A stretch of 64,000 nt of DNA from Cognatishimia maritima (GCF_900129685.1 NZ_FQWM01000001.1:901059-965058), one strand, 5' to 3'. Positions 30,437 through 39,633 are shown, counted from the first letter of the stretch. The notes: generated by a model not told the origin, from the sequence alone. Program-made: numbers and translations.

Positions 30437-30892
30437 CTATTTTGTTTTTTTGTATGAGGCTTCGTTTTGAATGACTGAGATATCTGGGCAATATGCATGG
30501 CCCACGTAGTTTCTGATATTGTTTCTACAAGTGGCCATTCGATTATCGCGTGAAATAACGAGTAGGCAGCCGCTCACATTTGCCAAAGCAAAGATATGAA
30601 GGTCGTCGCACTCAGGTGGTACGTCGCCAATTATTGTTTGAATCCTGTCGTTGAGTTGCTTCTCTGCATCATCAACTTTTTCTTGGCAAACGACAATGAC
30701 TTGGTTCCTATCACGCAGGTTGTTCAAGAGTTCAGTTAGCTTTGTCTTGGCCTTTGCCTCCTCTAGCGCTTTAGTTCCTCCGATTACTAACTTGACTCGA
30801 GTATTAGAGAGTAAGTCTTTGAAAAAATAGGCCGGATAATTTGCGTGCTTGGGATCAATGTCCACGCAGGTGTCAAGAATATATTCGGGCAT
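30437..30892 (-). CDS. PIN-like nuclease domain protein
   Basis: A 151-aa protein with the acidic residues of a PIN RNase: D7 in YILDTCVD, E44/E45 in GTKALEEAK, D96/D97 in ECDDLHIFALANVSGC and D116 in VISRDNRM. The spacing and the final strand-DxxM pattern match PIN nucleases, which cut RNA in toxin-antitoxin and defence systems. There is no antitoxin-like partner; instead its ATG overlaps the stop of the AAA ATPase gene by one base. Lower GC than the flanks suggests transfer. The function as the effector of a two-gene defence module is inferred. Confidence 0.7.
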   Translation of the reverse strand: MPEYILDTCVDIDPKHANYPAYFFKDLLSNTRVKLVIGGTKALEEAKAKTKLTELLNNLRDRNQVIVVCQEKVDDAEKQLNDRIQTIIGDVPPECDDLHIFALANVSGCLLVISRDNRMATCRNNIRNYVGHAYCPDISVIQNEASYKKTK

Positions 30893-32193
30893 TAAAGCAA
30901 CTCAAACTTTTCAATACTTTCTTTTACAAAAAAGCTCCTAAAGTTTTCTGGGGGATCTACAAACGAGCCGTTTTCATCAATCTCAATTTCATGGGCGCTG
31001 TTTTCACCTTGCGTCGTCTTGTCGAAATAGATCACTTGAGATCTTAAATCTCGGTCACCCTTTTTTAGAGCCATTCTGAAACGATCAATTATGAAATCGC
31101 TGTGAGTTTCAACAACTAGGGCGCTACCGTCTAGCGTCGCATTGTGGAACACATCACCTAGTGCAGCTTGGGCTTTTGGATGCAGATGTAACTCAGGCTG
31201 CTGAATCAAAAATGAGGTGCCTGATGGGTAGAATGAAATGTCGGTAATAATTGGGAGCACTTGACCAACGCCGAAACCCAATTCGTCCACATAGAAATAT
31301 TTGTCTGCCTTTCGGACTTGGAGAACAAAGGGCTTATCTTTCACTTTGGTCTTAATAGTATTTACAACTATCTCATCGAAAAGACCGCTTACGCGACCAA
31401 ATTCATTGATTGACTCCGCCAATTCAGGGTTACCAGTCAGTACGTCACGCAGCATAAATGGAGTATGCTCACCAGTACTGCTAAACTGGCTCTTAGATCC
31501 ATGATGCAGTCTTCTTGTCTTAGCACGCATAGGCCCATGCGTCAGGCAACCGAGAGGGGGATAACTTACTGCTGTTACTCGCGGCTTTCCCTTCTCGTTG
31601 CGCACTGCAGCATTCAATGCCTCCAACCATATCCAATTGTCCGGCTGACTTTCCCATTCAACATCATGGTGCTGATTAAAGCGGTCCGATGAATTGTTGT
31701 GAATGTGCTCTATGGCGGATCCATTTTCGGCATGACTGGCGCTGGTGTCATACTTGAATGCATCGTAGCGGTACGAAATTCTATCCTTGCCTCGCTTGAG
31801 CCTTAAGACCGTACCGTCGTGCACGATTGTTACATTTGACACACGGAGTTCATCTCTAACAGCCTTGTACGTGATAAGTCGCGCACGAATTCTCAGGTCT
31901 TGGTCCGGCTTCGTCCTTTCTTTTATTAGAAACCCAATGGTTGTTTCTTTAGAACCACTAATTCGAGAGCAAACGTCAAAAACAGATTCGATCCCATCGA
32001 CTGCATCCAAGATGTCAAGAAATAGCATGTGTTGGCGAGAATCAATTAGCTCGATCAATTGCAGAAAACTAGACTTGCCAGTGCTGTTCTCGCCTACCAA
32101 GAAATTACATGAGCGCAAGTTGTGCCAACCATTAGGCAGGCCCTTGAAATCTTTTGAGAAAAGTGCGTACTTCTCAAGCCGCCTGTTTACCAT
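30892..32193 (-). CDS. AAA family ATPase (ABC-like, DUF3696/OLD-type)
   Basis: A 433-aa ATPase. Walker A is VGENSTGKSS (residues 33-42). The signature-like GFGVGQVLPI lies near residue 310, and SFLIQQPELHLHPKAQ near 330 is the Walker B, with glutamine where an acidic residue is usual. An H-loop THSDF follows. The C-terminal strand HEIEIDENGSF plus FFVKESIEKF resembles DUF3696. Such ATPases power many phage-defence systems. No nuclease domain is fused; the coupled PIN gene probably supplies it. The gene is AT-rich relative to the neighbourhood. Confidence 0.75.
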   Translation of the reverse strand: MVNRRLEKYALFSKDFKGLPNGWHNLRSCNFLVGENSTGKSSFLQLIELIDSRQHMLFLDILDAVDGIESVFDVCSRISGSKETTIGFLIKERTKPDQDLRIRARLITYKAVRDELRVSNVTIVHDGTVLRLKRGKDRISYRYDAFKYDTSASHAENGSAIEHIHNNSSDRFNQHHDVEWESQPDNWIWLEALNAAVRNEKGKPRVTAVSYPPLGCLTHGPMRAKTRRLHHGSKSQFSSTGEHTPFMLRDVLTGNPELAESINEFGRVSGLFDEIVVNTIKTKVKDKPFVLQVRKADKYFYVDELGFGVGQVLPIITDISFYPSGTSFLIQQPELHLHPKAQAALGDVFHNATLDGSALVVETHSDFIIDRFRMALKKGDRDLRSQVIYFDKTTQGENSAHEIEIDENGSFVDPPENFRSFFVKESIEKFELL

Positions 32194-32242
32194 AATTGCT
32201 CTTCCTGCTCAAAATATAGCGTCTACGTGCTGACACTACACT

Positions 32243-32476
32243 TTATGCGGTAGTGGTTGCAACAAACCTTTGAATTGGATTTTGCTTGTTCTTTGTTGCC
32301 TTACCGACCGGTTTGAATCGCGCTCTTGTCTGATTTTCAGTCATAAACTCATTCTGCCGCGCTAACTTCTTCAACACGGCATGGCTATCTCTACCTTGTA
32401 GTAGACGGGTTCCCCGGGAAGATTTCTGAAGGGTAGTTAGGATAGTTAGTATGTGAAGCTTTGCTAACTTAGCACT
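32243..32476 (-). pseudogene. Open frame without a start, possible gene remnant
   Basis: 77 codons with no stop between 32476 and the TAA at 32243-32245. The translation is lysine/arginine-rich (for example VLKKLARQNEFMTENQTRARF) and ends FVATTTA. No start codon exists in its first third; an internal GTG or ATG would give 33-45 residues. I do not recognise it. It may be the remnant of a third gene of the islet, or chance. Confidence 0.2.
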
Positions 32477-32532
32477 TTACACCCGGCACTGCTCGAGTTG
32501 ATCACAAGCGCACTACAGCGCGTCCAAAAAAC

Positions 32533-32565
32533 AAAAAAAACCGCGCTGGTCTCCCAGCGCGGTTT
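32533..32565 (-). terminator. Intrinsic terminator of rpsD
   Basis: AAACCGCGCTGG (32538-32549), loop, CCAGCGCGGTTT (32554-32565). On the minus strand a run of eight T follows. One of the strongest terminators in the window. Confidence 0.95.
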
Positions 32566-32592
32566 CTCAAATTCTTTAAATGTCGGCGAAGA

Positions 32593-33213
32593 TTAGTTCT
32601 TCGCGTAGAATTCAACAACCAGGTTTGGTTCCATGATGACAGGGTATGGCACGTCGGACAGGCCCGGAGTGCGCACGAAAGTCGCTGTCATTTTGGAGTG
32701 ATCCGCGTCGATGTAGTCAGGCACATCGCGCTCTGCCAGTTGAACGGCTTCCAGCAGAACGGCCAGTTGCTTGGAACGATCACGCACCTCGATCACGTCG
32801 CCTTCTTTGACGCGGTAGGATGGGATGTTCACTTTCTTGCCGTTCACACGGACGTGACCGTGGTTCACGAACTGACGGGCTGCGAATACGGTTGGCACGA
32901 ATTTCGCGCGGTAAACAACCGCGTCCAGACGGCGCTCCAGCAGACCGATCAGGTTTTCACCGGTGTCGCCTTTGACACGCTCGGCTTCACCGTAGATGCG
33001 GCGGAATTGCTTTTCGGTCAGGTCGCCGTAGTAGCCTTTGAGTTTCTGCTTTGCGCGCAGCTGCAGACCGAAGTCTGACATTTTGCCTTTGCGGCGCTGA
33101 CCGTGCTGGCCTGGGCCATATTCGCGACGGTTCAGTGGGGACTTTGGACGGCCCCAGATGTTTTCGCCCATGCGGCGATCAATTTTGTACTTGGCAGACG
33201 TGCGTTTGGTCAC
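32593..33213 (-). CDS. rpsD: 30S ribosomal protein S4
   Basis: Primary 16S rRNA-binding protein of the small subunit. The 206-aa protein has the [14 protein letters not shown] start, [15 protein letters not shown], and the S4 RNA-binding domain [45 protein letters not shown] near residue 95. It is monocistronic, outside the large ribosomal protein operons, as usual in this group. Confidence 0.98.
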   Translation of the reverse strand: MTKRTSAKYKIDRRMGENIWGRPKSPLNRREYGPGQHGQRRKGKMSDFGLQLRAKQKLKGYYGDLTEKQFRRIYGEAERVKGDTGENLIGLLERRLDAVVYRAKFVPTVFAARQFVNHGHVRVNGKKVNIPSYRVKEGDVIEVRDRSKQLAVLLEAVQLAERDVPDYIDADHSKMTATFVRTPGLSDVPYPVIMEPNLVVEFYAKN

Positions 33214-33241
33214 GGCTGTTCTCCTTCATGTTAAGTGCTTC

Positions 33242-33281
33242 GCGACTTGATCCGAAAACCGGTTCCCACTTTTCGGGTCGC
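33242..33281. repeat. Extragenic palindromic element of alphaproteobacterial type
   Basis: GCGACTTGATCCGAAAA at left, CCGGTTCCCAC in the centre and TTTTCGGGTCGC at right form a long imperfect hairpin. The core GATCCGAAAACCGGTT plus CACTTTTCGG is the widely dispersed intergenic palindrome of rhizobia and relatives. It sits in the leader of rpsD, 30 bases before the start. Confidence 0.7.
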
Positions 33282-33440
33282 AAACGCAGGTTCGAAGGGC
33301 GTTGTCCTCTTTCCGGTTATTGCCGGAATGACAGGAATCCCCTTGCGGGGGCCACCAACACCAATGAAATGGCGCTTATAGAGGGGAATGTAGGGGAGTC
33401 AACGCGGAAACCGCTGCAGGTGCTCAAATCTCAGCCGCGT

Positions 33441-34502
33441 TTAAGCAGCCTCATATCGCAGGATCGCGGCCTCGGACGCCGTCAACTGCCGCCGCACGTG
33501 ATCGCCGTAGATATAAGGGCGCTCAGCAAGGTCTGGATTGAGCGCCAAAAGCCGCGCGCGATCGGTATCATCCAGCGCTGACATGGCGGCGTCTGCCGGA
33601 TGGAAGCTTTCGGTCTCCACGCCATTGGCAAAGATGATCTCATGCCGGGGCAGCATCAGGTGCATATAGGTCACCTCGCGCACACGAAAATCCTGCAACA
33701 CCGTGCGTCCGTTTTCCAGTTGCCGTGCCGACACCAGAACTTCGGGCGTGTTAAACAGCGCCCGCGCGACTTCCCCCCGCACCAAAATGCGGTGCTCGGG
33801 CGATACGACAAGTTCGGTCTGGGGATAATCTGGCCCCAAGGCCCCTGCCCGAATGCGGATCGGGCGCAGTTTCGGCATCGCAAAGAGCCGCGCGCCAGTC
33901 ATTTTGCGCGCGCCCAGCCACTCTATGGGCTGCGGGCCGCTGTCCTTTGTGGTGACCAGATCACCCTCTTGCAGCGCATCAATCGGCACCGGACCGCCAG
34001 GTGTCTCAATCAATGTGCCGGGGGTGAAACAAATCACCCGCGCCGCCAGCGGATCCTGAGGGTCAGCCGCGGCTTTGTCCAAGGCATGATGAATCACCCA
34101 AAGCTCTGCGTTCTTGGGCGGGATTTGGTCGACAAACATCAACAGCGACGTGCCGTTTTCAACCGGAATGACAGTGACAGTATAGCTTTGCTGCCCATCG
34201 GAGACGACAAAGGTGCTGTCCTGCAGAGGTTCTTCGACCTCGATCTCATCAACGGCATTGGTCCCGCTCATGGCCGCGCCAACAAGCTTGCGCACCATGC
34301 GGGCCGCCTTGCGCCGCAAGATCAGTTCGTTTTCGCCACGCTCTAGTCGCAACAGTTCGGTTGGGCCATCGACCCGCACCGCGTCTCCATGCCATGACCA
34401 CACCGCGCCTTTTTGTATAGCGCTTATGGGTGCAGCCCCAAGACCGTCTACTTCAGTTTGCGACCAGGAGATGACGAACGTGCCCAGAAAGCCCGTTCCC
34501 AT
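33441..34502 (-). CDS. Hint (Hedgehog/intein) domain protein
   Basis: A 353-aa protein with a Hint_2 domain at about residues 155-290. Key features are VICFTPGTLIETPGGPVPIDALQEGD, with the nucleophilic cysteine, and ELVVSPEHRILV, with the conserved histidine. Hint domains splice or cleave protein backbones. In Rhodobacterales such free-standing Hint_2 proteins are numerous, often exported in a non-classical way, and their role is unknown. The N-terminal 150 residues are beta-rich and unassigned. There is no clear signal peptide. Upstream is the rpsD-distal end of the LpxR-like gene. Confidence 0.87.
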   Translation of the reverse strand: MGTGFLGTFVISWSQTEVDGLGAAPISAIQKGAVWSWHGDAVRVDGPTELLRLERGENELILRRKAARMVRKLVGAAMSGTNAVDEIEVEEPLQDSTFVVSDGQQSYTVTVIPVENGTSLLMFVDQIPPKNAELWVIHHALDKAAADPQDPLAARVICFTPGTLIETPGGPVPIDALQEGDLVTTKDSGPQPIEWLGARKMTGARLFAMPKLRPIRIRAGALGPDYPQTELVVSPEHRILVRGEVARALFNTPEVLVSARQLENGRTVLQDFRVREVTYMHLMLPRHEIIFANGVETESFHPADAAMSALDDTDRARLLALNPDLAERPYIYGDHVRRQLTASEAAILRYEAA

Positions 34503-34641
34503 TTGCCTGTGTCCTGCCTCATATTCTTATTAGCAGCCAACGTAGCAAAAGTGATTCGCTCTGGGAAGCCCCTATCGAATCTCGGATTGATACCAGTGGC
34601 TTAAAAGCCAGAAGTCATGTGGGCAGAACCGGCGCTCCGGG

Positions 34642-35559
34642 TCAGAACCGCAGCTTGATGCGCACGGCCCCAACCACTTGCCCTTCGCCTTGTTCGGCAA
34701 ACTCCGGGCTCAGCCACGTTGCGCCATAATAGACGCTGGCCTTCTCTCCCTGCCAATTCAGCCCCAACCGATAGCGTTCTCGGGTTTCTTCCAAAGTCAC
34801 GGTGGAGGCCGGCAGGTAGATGCTGCTGTCCACGTGGGCGATATCTGCCCCAGCGATCAGCGACCAACCGGGCCGGTTGTTGCGGATGGTCTGGTAGCGT
34901 TGGCCCGACACAGGATCGCGCACCAGCATTTCATCCTGCCCAAATTGTCCAATCACAAGGTCAAACCCCGTGCGTATCAGCGTTTCATCCCCAACGCGCG
35001 CCTCCACAAAGGGGCGCAGCGCAGCATTGCCGCCAAGGTCAAAGGTATACCCCACTTCAGCCACGCCGGTCAGCACGACCTTGTCACCAATCTGGTTGTC
35101 AAAAACAGCGTCGGCAGGGTCTCGCAGACCAATCAGATCGTGGAACCCCGATTGCAAATCAGCAAGTCCGGTGCTTGGCCCGACCAAGGTCACGTCGGCC
35201 CCTAAGGAAAATTCAACGCCTTGCTGCTGCCAATGCGTATGCGCCCCGATGGACAGCGCCCCGGCATAGCGCCGGTCGTCTGCGTCAAAGACTTGCAAAT
35301 TATCTGGCGCAATCACCTGCCCCAAGATGCGCAACTCAATCACATCGCCAAAGGCATCTGGCTGATTACTCTGCCCAACCTGCCCAAAGACGTGACTGCC
35401 CACAATCGACCCCGAACGCCAGCGATCCTGCCCATCCCCAAGGAAGTCATTCACAACCAAACGGCCATAGCCAATTTGCTCTGCGGTTGCCGTGGTCGGC
35501 TGCCCGGCGATCATAACGCCGCAGCAAAGGGCCATAACGCCCGCGAAATTCGTTTTCAT
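34642..35559 (-). CDS. LpxR (DUF2219) family outer-membrane lipid A deacylase-like protein
   Basis: A 305-aa exported beta-barrel protein. After a signal peptide (about residues 1-26) comes NDFLGDGQDRWRSGS, the N-D-x-x-G-D-G-D-R-W motif of LpxR, which removes the 3'-acyloxyacyl chain from lipid A. Further family marks are RRYAGAL and the alternating strands ending KLRF with a terminal phenylalanine typical of barrels. The enzyme role in this organism is inferred from the family. Confidence 0.82.
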   Translation of the reverse strand: MKTNFAGVMALCCGVMIAGQPTTATAEQIGYGRLVVNDFLGDGQDRWRSGSIVGSHVFGQVGQSNQPDAFGDVIELRILGQVIAPDNLQVFDADDRRYAGALSIGAHTHWQQQGVEFSLGADVTLVGPSTGLADLQSGFHDLIGLRDPADAVFDNQIGDKVVLTGVAEVGYTFDLGGNAALRPFVEARVGDETLIRTGFDLVIGQFGQDEMLVRDPVSGQRYQTIRNNRPGWSLIAGADIAHVDSSIYLPASTVTLEETRERYRLGLNWQGEKASVYYGATWLSPEFAEQGEGQVVGAVRIKLRF

Positions 35560-35696
35560 CTAGAACCTGTATTGCGTGCTCGGGATTCTGTTTAGAGCAG
35601 AGACTACTTGCTTTCCGCGGAGGTGAAACCATCTCGGACAGGAAATGTCGTAACGTGACCATCGGGTGACAGTTTGGGTCACCACAGCCGCCGCGC

Positions 35697-36305
35697 CTAA
35701 AACAGTCCCGCTTCCTTCGCGATCATCGCGGCATGGGTTCGGTTCTTGGCGTCAAGTTTGCGGCAGAGCGTGCGCACATGCAGCTTGATCGTGACTTCTT
35801 GCAAGTTCAATTCGCGGGCGATTTCTTTATTGGCCAGCCCACGACATAGCCCGTTCAAGACCTCGGCCTCTCGGCGGCTTAGCTGCTGGGCGAGAGGATT
35901 GTCATCCACCTGACCGGCCAAGTGCGAAACGGGCACATAGGTTTCCCCCGCTGCCATGAAACGCACGGCATTCACCAAGCTTTGCGCGGTCATGGTTTTT
36001 GGCAGATAGCCAATTGCCCCCTGTTCAATCGCATCCTGCGCCACATTGGGCGGCGCATTCCCGGACAGGATCGCAACGCCTTTGGCAACCCCGGCGTCGA
36101 TGGCCTGTTCAAGCCCCGTCAGCCCCAGCATGCCGGGCATGTTGTAGTCTAGAAGCAACAGATCAAATGGCCCTTCAGCCTGACCAATATCCAGCGCCTC
36201 CTGAAGGGTGCTGGCGAGGTGCACATCTTTCTCACCCGCGTTCTTCAGGTAGGCCGCAAGCGTATCGCGCACCAACCCGTGGTCATCTGCAATCAATATC
36301 CGCAT
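35697..36305 (-). CDS. NarL/FixJ-type response regulator
   Basis: A 202-aa two-component regulator. Receiver at residues 2-115 with the acidic pocket D7/D8, phosphoacceptor D53 (LLLLDYNMPG) and the lysine in YLPKTMTA. LuxR-type helix-turn-helix at 140-200 (LSRREAEVLNGLCRGLANKEIARELNLQEVTIKLHVRTLCRKL). The ATG at 36305 begins the receiver directly. It is divergent from the sensor-kinase pair that begins at 36.56 kb, its likely partners. Confidence 0.92.
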   Translation of the reverse strand: MRILIADDHGLVRDTLAAYLKNAGEKDVHLASTLQEALDIGQAEGPFDLLLLDYNMPGMLGLTGLEQAIDAGVAKGVAILSGNAPPNVAQDAIEQGAIGYLPKTMTAQSLVNAVRFMAAGETYVPVSHLAGQVDDNPLAQQLSRREAEVLNGLCRGLANKEIARELNLQEVTIKLHVRTLCRKLDAKNRTHAAMIAKEAGLF

Positions 36306-36363
36306 CTCTAAACCGCTTATCCTTAAATGCGATCGGTTGAAGCCGACTGTCTCCATCGCAACT

Positions 36364-36381
36364 CAGTTTCAAACTAAACTG
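36364..36381. promoter_or_regulatory. Inverted repeat CAGTTT-N6-AAACTG
   Basis: Perfect six-base arms, 59 bases upstream of the response regulator start, in the 200-base region between divergent two-component genes. It may be an autoregulatory site. Confidence 0.3.
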
Positions 36382-36558
36382 CTGTTCGATTTCGATTTTC
36401 CCAAAGAGCCTCTAAATCTAAAGTTGAGTATATCGTGCAAAGGAGACAGATTTCCACAGAAAAGCAATACTCCCCTAGTCTTTCGCATAGGTGCTTTTTA
36501 CAAAGAAACATGCTCAAAGTTGTTCGGGGCGCGCATTAAACACGTTTGATTAGAAAAA

Positions 36559-37077
36559 ATGGTTCCTAGAATGAACTTACACAAAGCACTGATGGCCTTT
36601 GGCCTGCTTCTTTTGCCACTTTCCACTATGGCCAATGGGCTTGATACCCCGGCAGGCCCCATAATCCTAACCGTGAGCGGAGAGATTTCGGTCACAAACA
36701 CAGATGATAAAGCTGCCTTTGACCGTAGGCTTCTCGCACAACTGCCACCGACCACAATTGAAACCTCCACCATCTGGACGGAGGGGGTGCAGACGTTTAC
36801 CGGCGTCTCGCTCCACGCCTTGCTGGACGAACTTGATGCCCACGGCCAAGAGATTCGCGCCCATGCCGTGAATGACTATATGGTGACGATTCCCATTGAA
36901 GACGCCAAAGAAGGCGGCGCGATTGTCGCTTATTTGCGCAATGGCGAGATTATGTCACTTCGCGACAAAGGGCCCTTGTGGATTGTCTATCCATTTGACT
37001 CTGATCAAGACTTTCGAACCGAAACCATCTATGCTCGCAGCATCTGGCAATTGGATCGCCTTGAGGTTGTGAAGTAG
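36559..37077 (+). CDS. Exported small molybdopterin-oxidoreductase-like domain protein
   Basis: A 172-aa protein with a signal peptide (LMAFGLLLLPLSTMANG) and a fold suggestive of a shortened sulfite-oxidase-type molybdopterin-binding domain: VSLHALLDEL, NDYMVTIPIEDAKEGGAIVAYLRNGE, then KGPLWIVYPFD and IWQLDRLEV. It lacks the cysteine ligand expected of an active enzyme and probably senses or binds rather than catalyses. It ends 33 bases before the hybrid kinase and is likely its periplasmic partner. The start is uncertain: ATG at 36559 or 36571. Confidence 0.7.
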   Translation: MVPRMNLHKALMAFGLLLLPLSTMANGLDTPAGPIILTVSGEISVTNTDDKAAFDRRLLAQLPPTTIETSTIWTEGVQTFTGVSLHALLDELDAHGQEIRAHAVNDYMVTIPIEDAKEGGAIVAYLRNGEIMSLRDKGPLWIVYPFDSDQDFRTETIYARSIWQLDRLEVVK

Positions 37078-37110
37078 TCTCTGGGCACCGCAAGGTGAGG
37101 CCAAGAGGGT

Positions 37111-39633
37111 ATGCGTTTTTCGGATGGGTTCAGAACAGCCGCATTTATTTTGCTGCTGTTATTGGCGCTGCTGCAGATTGGCTCAATGCTGGCCAACATC
37201 CTACGGCAGATCGACACGCTGTCTGACGCCAGGGCGGACAACCAAATCTGGACGCTGGCACAAGCCGAGGTCGACTATCGCCGACTGACAACGGTTCTAT
37301 ACAGCGCTGACGCTGTTGATGATCTGACAGAGGTCCGCAACCGCTTCGATATCTTTTACAGCCGCATTCAAACCCTGCAAGAAAGTGACCGCTACACGTC
37401 TTTCCTGTCGCGCGACGGCTTTCGCGAGCAATTCGAAGCGATCCGCAGCTATCTGGATGCTGCCCTGCCCTATATTGATGGCAGCGACACAGAGCTGTTC
37501 CGTGATCTTCCGATGCTTGCCAGCTTCACCCGCGATGTCGAAGATCAGGTCCGGCAGTTGGCTCTGACGGGGTTGAACGACGCGGCGATCCAAACGCAGT
37601 CGATCCGCGATGAGACCCGCACACTGTTGCGCCAACTTGCCAGCGCGACCATGCTCTTGATCATCGGCTTGCTGATGGTCCTCTTTGTGACGCGAATTTA
37701 CTATCGCGAGACGCGGGAAGCGTCCAAGGCGATCCGCATTTCCCGCGCACGCATCGCCACGATGATTGAAACGGCTCTCGATGGTATTCTGGTGACCGAC
37801 CCAGACGGTTTTCTGCTAGAAAGCAACCGGGCCGCGCAGACCATGTTTGGGCTGGAAGATGCCGTCGACGACCTTCTGCATCTGAGCGGCTTGATCCGCA
37901 ATCCCGAGGGGCCCGAGTCTTACAACAACCCTGCGGCTTCCGGGCTGGTTGGACAAGGTCGGAAACTGGCGACCGGTTTGCGTCTGGATGGCACAGAGTT
38001 CGCAGCAGAGGTCTCATTAATGCAGACCACCACCGAAGCACAGGATGACATTTTTGTCGCCTATGTGCGCGATATCACCGCGCGCCTGAAAGCCGAGGCC
38101 GACTTGCTGCAAGCCCGTGATCAAGCCGAAGAAGGCGAACGCACCAAGGCCAATCTCTTGGCGGTCATGAGCCACGAAATCCGCACCCCCCTGAACGGCG
38201 TGATCGGTGCTGCCGACCTTCTAGAGGCCACACCGCTGACCGATAAACAGGCAAGCTACGTCGCCGCCATGCGCACCTCTGGCGACGTCTTGATGCGCCA
38301 CATCAATGACGTTTTGGAAATGTCACGGCTGGATGCAGGATCTGAGTTGCGCGAGCCCCAACCCCTGAACCTACGCAAGATCGTGACAGATACTGTCGAT
38401 AGCCAACGTGCCGTGGCATCGCGCCTGAATACTACGCTCAAGGTCCAAGTGGCCGAGGATGTACCGCATCTGGTCGCAGGCGAGTTGCAGGGACTGCAAC
38501 AATGTCTGCTGAACCTGATCAGCAACGCAATCAAATTTGCCCCGAGCGGGCAGGTTTCGGCTGAGGTGGACCTGTTTGGCAAAGACGACCTGATCGAGTT
38601 CCGCGTCTCAGACGACGGCATGGGCATCCCGGAAGATGAACTGCCAAAGGTGTTTGACGACTTCTTTGCAGGGGATGCCAGCTTCGCCCGGCAAAGACAG
38701 GGCACCGGTCTTGGCCTTGGCATCACCCAACGCATTGTGCGTGCGATGGGCGGGGAAATCGGGGCCGAAAGTATCCTTGGCGAAGGCAGCCTGTTTTGGT
38801 TCCGCGTTCCACTGCCCGAGGTCAGCACATCACAGAAAGAGATGCCCCTGCGCCCCTTGCCCGCCGATCATATGCAGTCGTTCAATATACTGCTTGTCGA
38901 AGACAATGAAATCAATCGCATGATCACCGGCGACATGCTGCGCAATGCTGGCCATCAAGTGACCGAAGCGACGGACGGCGCACAGGGCGTTGCCACTGCC
39001 GAGGCCAAAAAATTCGACCTAATTTTGATGGACATTAGCATGCCCGGCATGGATGGGATCACCGCCGCGCGCACCATTCGCGACGGCAAAGGCGCATCCC
39101 AAGAGTCGGTGATCATTGCTCTGACCGCGCAGGTGCTGCCCCCCGATGCAGATGAGATCACCCAAGCCGGCATTCAGGATGTGCTGCACAAACCGGTCAG
39201 CTCGCAGGCATTGATTGCGGCCATCACAGGCGCTGTGCAACGCGCCGATTCAACGACGCAAGAACCAGAAGCGCGCCCAGCTGGTCGGCTTGATCCTGCT
39301 GTTTTGAAAGATGTCGTCGACAATATCGGCCTGTCCGATCTGCGCCAACACCATCAGGAATTCGCACGCGACATTGCGCCTCTGCTTGAAAGCCTCACAT
39401 CGCCATCCACTTTGACAGAAAACGACCGCAGCTTGGCGCACAAACTCTCTGGCGCGGCGGCGGTCCTTGGCATGTGCCAAATGCACGAAGCGCTCGCGCG
39501 TTTGGAAAACACCCTGTCAGACCCAAACTCCGCCATGGACGCAGCCCTCGCGCATGAGATTGCAGACATCTGGCAGGACACTGAAACCGAGTTTTTGACA
39601 TTTCTTTCTGACTCCGTGCCAAAGACCCCTTGA
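37111..39633 (+). CDS. Hybrid sensor histidine kinase (PAS-HisKA-HATPase-REC-Hpt)
   Basis: An 840-aa membrane kinase. Two membrane helices (residues 10-32 and about 175-195) flank a periplasmic helical sensor. A PAS domain (near 215-320) is followed by HisKA with the phospho-histidine H355 in SHEIRTPLNG. HATPase follows with N, G1 (DDGMGIPED) and G2 (GTGLGLGIT) boxes, then a receiver (about 592-705) with D641, and an Hpt domain with H777 (LAHKLSGAA). This is a complete internal phosphorelay, probably ending on the LuxR-type regulator across the divergent promoter. AAGAGGG precedes the ATG. Confidence 0.93.
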   Translation: MRFSDGFRTAAFILLLLLALLQIGSMLANILRQIDTLSDARADNQIWTLAQAEVDYRRLTTVLYSADAVDDLTEVRNRFDIFYSRIQTLQESDRYTSFLSRDGFREQFEAIRSYLDAALPYIDGSDTELFRDLPMLASFTRDVEDQVRQLALTGLNDAAIQTQSIRDETRTLLRQLASATMLLIIGLLMVLFVTRIYYRETREASKAIRISRARIATMIETALDGILVTDPDGFLLESNRAAQTMFGLEDAVDDLLHLSGLIRNPEGPESYNNPAASGLVGQGRKLATGLRLDGTEFAAEVSLMQTTTEAQDDIFVAYVRDITARLKAEADLLQARDQAEEGERTKANLLAVMSHEIRTPLNGVIGAADLLEATPLTDKQASYVAAMRTSGDVLMRHINDVLEMSRLDAGSELREPQPLNLRKIVTDTVDSQRAVASRLNTTLKVQVAEDVPHLVAGELQGLQQCLLNLISNAIKFAPSGQVSAEVDLFGKDDLIEFRVSDDGMGIPEDELPKVFDDFFAGDASFARQRQGTGLGLGITQRIVRAMGGEIGAESILGEGSLFWFRVPLPEVSTSQKEMPLRPLPADHMQSFNILLVEDNEINRMITGDMLRNAGHQVTEATDGAQGVATAEAKKFDLILMDISMPGMDGITAARTIRDGKGASQESVIIALTAQVLPPDADEITQAGIQDVLHKPVSSQALIAAITGAVQRADSTTQEPEARPAGRLDPAVLKDVVDNIGLSDLRQHHQEFARDIAPLLESLTSPSTLTENDRSLAHKLSGAAAVLGMCQMHEALARLENTLSDPNSAMDAALAHEIADIWQDTETEFLTFLSDSVPKTP

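Larger units (their letters stand above)
32194..32592. other. AT-rich gene-free stretch upstream of the ATPase gene
   Basis: About 400 bases. It should hold the promoter of the ATPase-PIN unit, near 32194-32240, and the rpsD terminator at its right end. A minus-strand frame open for 77 codons (32476-32243) has no ATG near its start. No repeats or integration-site signature (tRNA end, direct repeats) were seen. Confidence 0.5.
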
